Origin: JAWLFI01 sp964525165
GTDB taxonomy: Bacteria; Bacteroidota; Bacteroidia; Chitinophagales; Saprospiraceae
Length of the DNA stretch: 11,305 nucleotides
NCBI GenBank assembly: GCA_964525165.1
Contig: CAZGGG010000083.1
Location: 1 to 11,305 of the forward strand
Direction of reading: 5' to 3'
Below are positions 1-5,990 of the stretch, piece by piece. Each line of letters starts with the position of its first letter. Within the stretch, counting starts at the first letter, position 1. A program made the position numbers and the translations under genes. The notes beneath the pieces are model-generated. The model did no database searches, was not told the origin of the DNA, and saw only the letters and a list, made by a program, of their open reading frames with translations.

Positions 1-936
1 CACGCCTTTGGGTTGGGTCCACATCCCGATTCGTTTCCCCTTCAAACTCTCTTTATCCAGGAATGCAGTGTAGTCCTCGGAATACTTCCTCCCTTTTTGC
101 AGCATTTTCGAATCCATCGAATCTACCATGGTCATACAGCTTAAAAGTTGGGCTGCATCTGCGACCGTTCGACACATCGGTCCGGCTATATCCTGAGTGA
201 ATGAAATAGGGATGATTCCCGTACGGCTTACCAGTCCAACAGTGGGTTTAATCCCCACAATCCCATTGGCATGAGAGGGGCAAACGATAGAGCCATTTGT
301 TTCCGTTCCAATAGCCAGCGCAGTAAGGTTAGCAGAAACGGCGACGCCGGAACCTGAACTGGAACCACATGGATTTTTCGTAGGGTCGTAAGGGTTTTTC
401 GTTTGTCCCCCCAAGGCACTCCAGCCACTAGTTGATTTTTTTCCTCTGAAGTTTGCCCACTCACTTAAATTGGCTTTTCCCAGGATCAATGCCCCTGCAT
501 CGATTAGCTGTTGGGCCAAGGGGCTATGAACCGGTGGCTGATTTCCTTCCAGAGCCCTCGATCCTGCAGTGGTCGGCATAGGAGGAGCGGTATTGATATT
601 ATCTTTTATTAAAACAGGAATCCCGAAAAGAGGTAGATCCGGCATCCCCTCTTCTAATTGCGCGTCCATTTTTGAGGCTATTTCCTTCCATTCAGGATTT
701 AAGAATAATACAGATTGTAATTGAGGCCCGGCTTGATCGTATTTTTGAATTCTGTCCACATAAAACTGCACCACATCCGTCACTCGGGTCGTTCCCTTTT
801 TGTATTCCTCATGAAAATCAGCAATGGTCCACTCAGAAAAATCTGTTATTGTTTTTTCTTGTTCGGTCTTAGATACCTCTTGGCACCCCAATGTTATCAA
901 GCCAAGCAAACAGTAAAGGATGGAAAACTTCTTCAT
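1..936 (-). CDS. Lipoprotein amidase (amidase-signature family, peptide-amidase-like), 3' end cut off by window
   Basis: This reading frame is open from an ATG at 936-934 to the left edge and gives the first 312 residues; the C-terminal part lies outside the window. Residues 1-18 form a lipoprotein signal peptide (Lys-Lys, hydrophobic core, lipobox LTLGC-like with Cys18), so the enzyme should be anchored in the cell envelope. The amidase-signature Ser-cisSer-Lys triad is visible: Lys111 in VLIKDN, cis-Ser192 in CGSSSGSG, and nucleophile Ser216 in GTETNGSIVCPS. The 24-residue spacing between the two serines matches the family. The region GIVGIKPTVGLVSRTGIIPI with DIAGPM after it is typical of the peptide-amidase/GatA-like branch, which hydrolyses amide bonds such as C-terminal peptide amides; the real substrate is unknown. 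It cannot be a GatA subunit of tRNA amidation, because it is exported. It is divergent from the downstream cluster, so a functional link is unproven. Confidence 0.93.
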   Translation of the reverse strand, partial: MKKFSILYCLLGLITLGCQEVSKTEQEKTITDFSEWTIADFHEEYKKGTTRVTDVVQFYVDRIQKYDQAGPQLQSVLFLNPEWKEIASKMDAQLEEGMPDLPLFGIPVLIKDNINTAPPMPTTAGSRALEGNQPPVHSPLAQQLIDAGALILGKANLSEWANFRGKKSTSGWSALGGQTKNPYDPTKNPCGSSSGSGVAVSANLTALAIGTETNGSIVCPSHANGIVGIKPTVGLVSRTGIIPISFTQDIAGPMCRTVADAAQLLSCMTMVDSMDSKMLQKGRKYSEDYTAFLDKESLKGKRIGMWTQPKGV

Positions 937-1030
937 TCGAGTATGATTTAGTGGATAGTCGACCCCTCCTTTTTCCGGAAGGGTTTTGTGAATATATAAT
1001 ATAGGAATTAACTTATTCAAAAATATAAAT
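937..1030. promoter_or_regulatory. Divergent intergenic region with weak candidate promoters
   Basis: This 94-bp AT-rich gap separates the minus-strand amidase from the plus-strand dehydrogenase and must hold the start signals of at least one of them. On the plus strand a TTTG at 985-988 is followed after 20 bp by TAACTTAT at 1009-1016, a partial match to the Bacteroidota -33 TTTG / -7 TAnnTTTG pattern. On the minus strand TATTTTTG (1025-1018) is a full match to the -7 pattern, but I see no -33 element at the right distance. A TATAAT string at 995-1000 has no convincing -35 partner. Neither gene has a clear Shine-Dalgarno sequence, which is usual for the phylum. Confidence 0.35.
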
Positions 1031-1765
1031 ATGGGTCAACTGGATGGAAAAGTCGCGATCATTACCGGAGCGGCACAAGGAATTGGGAAAGTCACCGCCC
1101 AAAGATTTGTAGAAGAAGGTGCTACGGTATACGCATGGGACATCAATGAAGAAAAAGGTGTCGCCATGAGCAAAGAATTAGGGGCGTCTGTGGTCTTTCA
1201 ACAGGTGAATACTACATCATTTACGGAAGTGGAGAAAGCTGTTGGAACAATAGTGGAAGAGCGGGGGCGAATTGATATTCTTATCAATAATGCCGGTATT
1301 ACCAGAGATGCCAGCTTAAAGAAAATGACGCCCGAGCAATGGCAGCAAGTAATCGATGTGAATCTGACCGGCGTTTTCTATTGTACGAAAGTAGTCGCAG
1401 CTCAGATGTCTGAACAGCAGTATGGCAGAATTTGCAATGCCAGCTCAGTAGTAGGGCTGTATGGTAATTTTGGGCAGACCAACTATGTGGCTACGAAAGC
1501 GGGCTTGATTGGTATGACCAAAACTTGGGCTCGAGAATTAGGTCGAAAGGGCATTACAGTTAATGCTGTAGCACCGGGCTTTATAGCGACGGATATGATA
1601 GAAACCGTACCTCAGGAAATTTTAGATTCATTCAAGACCAGAACGCCCTTGCAGCGCTTGGGTCAGCCGGAAGATATTGCCAATGCTTACGTATTCTTGT
1701 CTTCTGATCAGGCTTCTTTTATTACAGGGACGGTCCTGAGTGTTGATGGAGGTTTGATCATCTAA
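1031..1765 (+). CDS. fabG: FabG-type short-chain dehydrogenase/reductase
   Basis: A complete 244-residue classical short-chain dehydrogenase, the usual length for FabG/PhaB-type 3-oxoacyl reductases. The cofactor motif TGAAQGIG is at residues 12-19, NNAG at 86-89, and the catalytic tetrad is Asn111, Ser139, Tyr152 and Lys156 (YVATK). The C-terminal part has the PGFIATDM segment and a final SVDGG motif, both typical of FabG. Asp37, at the end of the second strand (AWDI), would normally favour NAD(H) over NADP(H), unlike biosynthetic FabG of the E. coli type. The likely reaction is interconversion of a 3-oxoacyl and a 3-hydroxyacyl thioester in the cytoplasm, but classical SDRs accept many substrates and the symbol names the family only. 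The next gene starts one base after its stop, so the two are almost certainly co-transcribed. The window shows no acyl carrier protein or other core fatty-acid synthesis gene beside it. Confidence 0.93.
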   Translation: MGQLDGKVAIITGAAQGIGKVTAQRFVEEGATVYAWDINEEKGVAMSKELGASVVFQQVNTTSFTEVEKAVGTIVEERGRIDILINNAGITRDASLKKMTPEQWQQVIDVNLTGVFYCTKVVAAQMSEQQYGRICNASSVVGLYGNFGQTNYVATKAGLIGMTKTWARELGRKGITVNAVAPGFIATDMIETVPQEILDSFKTRTPLQRLGQPEDIANAYVFLSSDQASFITGTVLSVDGGLII

Positions 1766-1766
1766 G

Positions 1767-2582
1767 GTGCTTGAGTTTGAACATTTTCCAGGTGAAGGGC
1801 CTGCATTGGTCTGTCTTCATGGATTGGGCGTAGATAAAAAAAGCTGGTATCCCAAGGTTGATAGTCTTCGAACTCTAGGGTCTGTCTATTTAGTGAATCT
1901 ACCCGGGTATGGAGTTTCTCCGGAACCCAAGGAATGGACCCTTCCGGGAATGGCCGCTATCGTTCATCGGTTTATAACAGAATATACTCATGAAACCTCT
2001 GTTTATCTGATCGGTCATTCCATGGGCGCTTGGGTCAGTTTGGAAGTCATTAAAATTGATCCCAAAAGTTATGCCGGGCTCTTATTAATCACCCCCGCTG
2101 GCTTCGAGACTTTCACTGAAGATGAAAAAGATCTCTTGCTGAGGAGTATCAATACCGAATACTATGAGGGCTTGAGTGTGCATCAGCTGAGCGTTGCGGT
2201 ACTAAATAACTTCTATTATAGACAAAGCCCGATGGCTCAGGCATTATTAGCTGACTACTTGGAGGTGCACGCAGATCCTGTTCAGAGAAGCAAATATGCA
2301 AGGATTAGGGTAAATGGATTGCGGGCAATGCTGCAGCACTGCTCAGGACCTTACCCCCGGGAAGTATCTGTTACAGCCTTGTTCGCTCAAGAAGACCAGC
2401 TGATACCACATCCTACCATTCATGCTGCATGGAGTCAAGATCGGATTGTCAAAGAGTGCATGGCTCAACTTCCTCAGGTTCAAATCGAAAGCATACCGAA
2501 CGCGGGCCATTTCTTACATTATGATCAACCGGAGGCATTCCAACACCATCTAGGTCAATTATTAAAGTCGACCCTTTCGTAA
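1767..2582 (+). CDS. Cytoplasmic alpha/beta-hydrolase (paralogue of the secreted hydrolase at 7559-8494)
   Basis: A 271-residue alpha/beta-hydrolase with no signal peptide. It starts with GTG at 1767, one base after the dehydrogenase stop, preceded by a short AAGG that may serve as a ribosome site; the next Met is at residue 62, inside the fold, so the GTG start is preferred. The oxyanion motif HGLG is at 18-21, LPGYG at 45-49, nucleophile Ser85 in GHSMGA, acid Asp210 (QEDQLIP), and His248 in NAGHF. A cap region lies between about 115 and 195. The fold class includes C-C bond hydrolases, esterases, lactonases and haloperoxidases; the sequence does not decide among them. It shares the motifs PAGFETF (110-116) and NNFY (147-150) with the secreted hydrolase downstream, at identical spacing. 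Context with a dehydrogenase, ligase and ketosynthase-like protein suggests an acyl ester, thioester or lactone substrate, which is inference. Confidence 0.93.
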   Translation: MLEFEHFPGEGPALVCLHGLGVDKKSWYPKVDSLRTLGSVYLVNLPGYGVSPEPKEWTLPGMAAIVHRFITEYTHETSVYLIGHSMGAWVSLEVIKIDPKSYAGLLLITPAGFETFTEDEKDLLLRSINTEYYEGLSVHQLSVAVLNNFYYRQSPMAQALLADYLEVHADPVQRSKYARIRVNGLRAMLQHCSGPYPREVSVTALFAQEDQLIPHPTIHAAWSQDRIVKECMAQLPQVQIESIPNAGHFLHYDQPEAFQHHLGQLLKSTLS

Positions 2583-2787
2583 TTATTGAAAATATTAAGT
2601 TGTGTAGAGTTTGTTGTTTAAGTCGACCCCATTCATTTCTTCTTTACAAGCTGGCTGAATAAACAAGAAGCGTATATTCGATTTATTCTAGGATTAACTT
2701 AATTGACATAGGTTTCTTCGGACAAACTAGAGGTTACATTAAGAATACATTGTGGCTTAATTTGTTAACCAAATAAAATTTTAGCTT
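2583..2787. promoter_or_regulatory. 205-bp intergenic region, probable promoter for the ketosynthase-ligase-lipoprotein genes
   Basis: AT-rich and without a coding frame. The best promoter-like element is TTAATTTG at 2757-2764, one mismatch from the Bacteroidota -7 box TAnnTTTG, placed about 23 bp before the ATG at 2788; I cannot find a convincing -33 partner for it. I see no strong terminator hairpin after the hydrolase stop, so read-through from the upstream pair is possible. Confidence 0.3.
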
Positions 2788-3774
2788 ATGAGTCGAGGAG
2801 TTCGCTTTTCAGGAATTGCGGCCTACGCGCCTGAGCGATCCGTGCCCAATAGTTATTTCGATCAACTGTTGCGAGAAAACGTCAGTGATTGGTTGGAGCA
2901 AAATGTTGAGATTTTTGAAAGAAGGTGGTGTGCAGCGGATGAGTCTACAGCGGACCTCTGTGAGAAAGCTGCTTTGAGCGTTCTGGAAAGAGCCGGTCTG
3001 GAGGCTGCAGACTTAGATTTGATTATCGTGTCTACAGATACCCCGGAGTTCCTCAGTCCATCGACTGCATCTGTATTGCAAGACCGAATTCAGGCAAAGA
3101 ATGCCGGCTCTTTTGATATTAATACAGCTTGTGCCGGTTTCGTAACCGCAATGGATGTGGCCTCAAAGTACATTCTTTCGGATGATCGTTACCGGCATAT
3201 TCTTGTTATCGGAGCTTACGCGATGAGCAAGTATTTAAATCTGGAGGACAAGAAAACAGTAACCTTATTTGCCGATGGAGCAGGAGCTATGATTCTTTCT
3301 TCTGCCTCAGAAAATTATTATACCGCCGGACAATTATTAACTGAAGGGCAGTACAACGAGTGGATGGGGATTTATGGAGGAGGAACACGAGAACCTATGA
3401 GTCACGACTTGATAGACAAGCATCGACATCAATTGCAGTTTGTCAAAAAGTTTCCCAAAGAGCTTAACCCTCAAATGTGGTCCCAAATGATCAAAGTTTT
3501 GGCAGAAAGGAAAAACATTGCCGTGGATGATTTCGATCATTTTTTTCTGACTCAAATCAATATAAATTCAATAAGAGAGACCATGGATTTACTGGGTCAG
3601 GCTCATGATAAAGCACACACAGTGATGCACCATTATGGATATACAGGCTCAGCCTGTATTCCCATGGCATTGAATGATGCCTGGGAGAAAGGAATCGTTA
3701 AGAAGGGTGACCGAGTAGCATTTGTGGGATCCGGAGGTGGATTGGCTTTTGCAAGTGCCGCACTTGAATTATAG
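2788..3774 (+). CDS. FabH-like ketoacyl synthase III homologue with an altered catalytic triad (Cys-Thr-Tyr)
   Basis: A complete 328-residue thiolase-fold protein of the FabH (KAS III) family, close to the normal length of about 320. The N-terminal half is canonical: the SPSTASVLQDRI segment, then FDINTACAGF with the acyl-accepting Cys115, and FADGAGAMIL at 161-170. The C-terminal half aligns without gaps to FabH from the usual PHQAN motif to GNTSAAS, but the catalytic His is Thr255 (FFLTQIN) and the catalytic Asn is Tyr285 (HYGYTGSA). His281 and His282 lie nearby and could in principle compensate. FabH needs His and Asn for decarboxylation of malonyl-ACP, so ordinary condensation is unlikely; acyl transfer, thioester hydrolysis or a non-decarboxylative reaction through Cys115 is more plausible, as seen in other divergent KAS III relatives. 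It sits 5 bp before an acyl-CoA ligase, the natural source of an acyl thioester. The exact function is not recognised. Confidence 0.9.
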   Translation: MSRGVRFSGIAAYAPERSVPNSYFDQLLRENVSDWLEQNVEIFERRWCAADESTADLCEKAALSVLERAGLEAADLDLIIVSTDTPEFLSPSTASVLQDRIQAKNAGSFDINTACAGFVTAMDVASKYILSDDRYRHILVIGAYAMSKYLNLEDKKTVTLFADGAGAMILSSASENYYTAGQLLTEGQYNEWMGIYGGGTREPMSHDLIDKHRHQLQFVKKFPKELNPQMWSQMIKVLAERKNIAVDDFDHFFLTQININSIRETMDLLGQAHDKAHTVMHHYGYTGSACIPMALNDAWEKGIVKKGDRVAFVGSGGGLAFASAALEL

Positions 3775-3779
3775 AGTAT

Positions 3780-5264
3780 ATGATTAAGGATTGGAGTCAA
3801 AAATGGAGTGTTTACCGTCCTGACCATCTTGCTGTGAAGGAAGATGGTAGTCAGCGCGCCCTGACATACAGGGAGCTAAATCTCTATGCCGAAAGGCTAG
3901 CCTCCTATTTGTTCCATCACTATCAGATTCGTCGAGGCATGCGCATAGCCGTACTCGCTGAAACCTGTATAGAGTATGTGGTGTTATTTTCAGCAGCTCA
4001 AAAGTTAGGCTTTGTTCTGGTTCCATTGAATTATCGATATACAGGACGAGAATTATCTTACTTGTTGCAAGATAGTCAAGCTGACTTTATCCTTTTTGCG
4101 GAAGCATATCGTCAGCAATTAGATGGGCTTCCTGAGTTGGAAAGTAAAAGAAATCTGGACCTCAATGAACTAGAAGGTATATGGTCCCAAAAACAGCCTG
4201 CTTTTAGTCCGATGGACATTGAAGATGAAGACCCTATTTTTATCTTGTATACTTCCGGCACCACAGGATTTCCAAAAGGAGCTATCTATACGCATAAAAT
4301 GCTCTTTTGGAATTCCATCAATACTGCCATGAGTCTCATTGTAAATACGGAAAGTCGAACTATCAATTGTATGCCACCATTTCATACCGGTGGTTGGAAT
4401 GTCTTACTGACCCCTTTCCTGCATCATGGAGCTTATACCGTTCTGATGAAGAAGTTTGACCCAGAGCGCGTGTTGGAACTATTACAAGAAGAAAAGGTCA
4501 CCATATTTATGGGCGTTCCTACGATGTTACAAATGATCAGTCAGTTGCCTGCCTTTGAATCAGCTGCTTTTCCTGATCTGCTTTATCTGATCGTAGGGGG
4601 GGAGGCTATGCCGATTCCGTTGATCGAAAGATGGGATGAAAAAGAAGTTGCCGTTCGTCAGGGATATGGTATGACAGAAGTGGGTCCCAATATTACCTCC
4701 CTGCATCAAGACGATGCCATTCGGAAGAAAGGTTCCATAGGCAGAGCGAATTTCTATGTCGAAACGAAAATAGTGGATGAAGAGGGCCACGAATGTCCGC
4801 CGAATGTCCCCGGAGAGTTTTTGTTAAAAGGACCCATGTGTTTCCCGGCTTATTGGAACAATGAAAAGGCTACACAAGAATCTTTTTTAGATGGATGGTT
4901 CAGAACGGGAGATCGAGTTGTGCAAGATGAAGAAGGATATATCTATGTGGTAGACAGAATTAAAAACATGTTCATCAGTGGAGGAGAGAATGTTTATCCA
5001 GCTGAAGTGGAACATTATATATTGACTCATCCCAAAGTAGAAACGGTAGCGGTAGTCGGAGTGCCGGATCCACAATGGGGAGAGGTCGGACATGCGTATC
5101 TGGTTACCTCCGATAGCAGTTCATCTGAAGAAATGAGAGCATACTGCTTAAAGGGCTTGGCTAAGTTTAAAATCCCTAAGTATTGGACGTTTATGGATGA
5201 TTTACCTAAAAACGATACCGGAAAAATTGACAGACAAAAATTGAAACAATCACATAAACATTGA
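3780..5264 (+). CDS. AMP-forming acyl-CoA ligase (ANL superfamily, FadD-like)
   Basis: A complete 494-residue adenylate-forming enzyme, about the usual length for short acyl-CoA ligases. The phosphate-binding motif YTSGTTGFPKG is at 157-167, the MPPFHTGGWN segment at 198-207, the adenine-site motif YGMTE at 296-300, GWFRTGD at 372-378 with the ribose-binding Asp378, the hinge region beginning DRIKNMFISGGENVYPAEVE near 392, and the adenylation lysine Lys482 in KNDTGKIDR. It should activate a carboxylic acid with ATP and then load it on CoA in the cytoplasm. No carrier-protein domain follows, so it is a stand-alone ligase. Residue patterns fit fatty-acid or aryl-acid ligases; substrate cannot be read from the sequence. 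It begins 5 bp after the ketosynthase-like gene and ends 5 bp before a lipoprotein gene, indicating one transcript. Confidence 0.95.
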   Translation: MIKDWSQKWSVYRPDHLAVKEDGSQRALTYRELNLYAERLASYLFHHYQIRRGMRIAVLAETCIEYVVLFSAAQKLGFVLVPLNYRYTGRELSYLLQDSQADFILFAEAYRQQLDGLPELESKRNLDLNELEGIWSQKQPAFSPMDIEDEDPIFILYTSGTTGFPKGAIYTHKMLFWNSINTAMSLIVNTESRTINCMPPFHTGGWNVLLTPFLHHGAYTVLMKKFDPERVLELLQEEKVTIFMGVPTMLQMISQLPAFESAAFPDLLYLIVGGEAMPIPLIERWDEKEVAVRQGYGMTEVGPNITSLHQDDAIRKKGSIGRANFYVETKIVDEEGHECPPNVPGEFLLKGPMCFPAYWNNEKATQESFLDGWFRTGDRVVQDEEGYIYVVDRIKNMFISGGENVYPAEVEHYILTHPKVETVAVVGVPDPQWGEVGHAYLVTSDSSSSEEMRAYCLKGLAKFKIPKYWTFMDDLPKNDTGKIDRQKLKQSHKH

Positions 5265-5269
5265 AATCT

Positions 5270-5920
5270 ATGAAAACGAGATCACTAATTTTTAAGTACA
5301 TGACTATGATGGTCTTTGGAATGGCCCTCATTTTTACCACTGCCTGTAACGATGATAATGATATGGGCACTTGTTCAGACGGCATCCAGAATCAGGATGA
5401 GACCGGAGTTGACTGTGGAGGTGTTTGCGATGCATGCCCCACTTGCTCAGATGGAATTCAAAATCAGGATGAGACCGGAGTTGATTGCGGCGGCGTTTGC
5501 GACCCATGTCTGATAGGCGTAATGGGTGAATGGCAGTCCTCAGGAACCAATGTGGCTCCATTATTAGTCAACCTTTTTGCGACGGACTCTATCTATGCCG
5601 AATTTAGGACGAATATGACCTATACAGTAGAGCAATATGATACCACCGGAGCGGTTTTGGTGCTGGAAGGAACTTATCAGCAAGCGGAATCATCTGTGGA
5701 TGGCATTTGGACCATCACGGTCAATCAAACTTCTCCGGCTCAGTTGACCAGCGAAGGGATTTTCGCTTTAGAAATGGATGACAGCGTCATGCGTTATGAA
5801 ATCGTACAGACTCAACCGGATATTCAGGCGGTACCCCCTACTCCGGAAGGTGGATTTGGAAGCACCAACGGAGGGCTCTTTGGAACTGCCAACGTGCAGG
5901 TCTACGAGCGCGTAGAATAA
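5270..5920 (+). CDS. Surface lipoprotein with two Cys-rich DGIQNQ repeats and a lipocalin-like C-terminal part
   Basis: A 216-residue protein starting at the ATG at 5270; an in-frame TTG at 5261 would overlap the ligase stop and is less likely. Residues 1-25 are a signal peptide with Cys26 as probable lipidated residue (FTTAC). The residues right after it, NDDND, are acidic, which in Bacteroidota can act as a lipoprotein export signal to the cell surface. Residues 34-57 and 58-81 are two copies of a repeat with the pattern C-x13-C-x3-C-x2-C, found in many exported proteins of this phylum; the cysteines could form disulphides. From about residue 84 (MGEWQSS) to the end the sequence is strand-rich and resembles the small lipocalin-like beta domains of Bacteroidota lipoproteins, which is a weak assignment. 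Its place at the end of an enzyme operon and before an outer-membrane barrel suggests a ligand-binding or structural role at the surface. Confidence 0.88.
   Translation: MKTRSLIFKYMTMMVFGMALIFTTACNDDNDMGTCSDGIQNQDETGVDCGGVCDACPTCSDGIQNQDETGVDCGGVCDPCLIGVMGEWQSSGTNVAPLLVNLFATDSIYAEFRTNMTYTVEQYDTTGAVLVLEGTYQQAESSVDGIWTITVNQTSPAQLTSEGIFALEMDDSVMRYEIVQTQPDIQAVPPTPEGGFGSTNGGLFGTANVQVYERVE
5369..5512 (+). repeat. Two tandem 72-bp units encoding the Cys-rich repeat
   Basis: Units are 5369-5440 and 5441-5512. They encode 24-residue repeats whose first 21 residues are identical. By direct comparison 58 of 72 bases match; 11 of the 14 differences are synonymous and only the Ala/Pro and Pro/Leu codons change the protein. 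The central stretch around ATCAGGATGAGACCGG is identical in both. Confidence 0.95.
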
Positions 5921-5945
5921 GTTATTGACCCAAAACCCATTGATC

Positions 5946-5978
5946 AGTGCTCGCCTGTTTCTCAGGCGGGCACTTTTT
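5946..5978 (+). terminator. Strong intrinsic terminator-like hairpin
   Basis: Left arm AGTGCTCGCCTG (5946-5957), five-base loop, right arm CAGGCGGGCACT (5963-5974), all 12 positions paired with one G-U pair, followed by a T-run to 5978. It lies 25 bp after the lipoprotein stop and should end block B transcription on the plus strand. It stands only 12 bp before the ATG of the outer-membrane barrel gene, so it may also be an attenuator, or a stem-loop that protects or processes the RNA. Confidence 0.88.
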
Positions 5979-5990
5979 AAAATCTAGAGC

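Noticed and set aside
672..951. Short plus-strand open frames (672-872 and 721-951)
   Set aside because: They are antisense to the amidase's N-terminal coding region, overlap each other in different frames, and show no recognisable features.
1031..2582. Polyhydroxyalkanoate synthesis genes (PhaB plus PhaC)
   Set aside because: The hydrolase uses Ser85 in GHSMG where PHA synthases have a Cys nucleophile, and it is too short; no thiolase PhaA or phasin is present.
2703..2731. TTGACA at 2703-2708 as a sigma70 -35 box
   Set aside because: At 17 bp spacing the -10 position reads ACTAGA, which is not promoter-like, and this phylum uses a different consensus.
1031..5264. OleABCD-like olefin or beta-lactone pathway (dehydrogenase, alpha/beta-hydrolase, thiolase-fold enzyme and AMP ligase together)
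   Set aside because: The gene classes match superficially, but the SDR is a short classical FabG type and not the extended OleD type, the ligase is shorter than expected for OleC, and the thiolase-fold protein lacks the His and Asn that OleA keeps.
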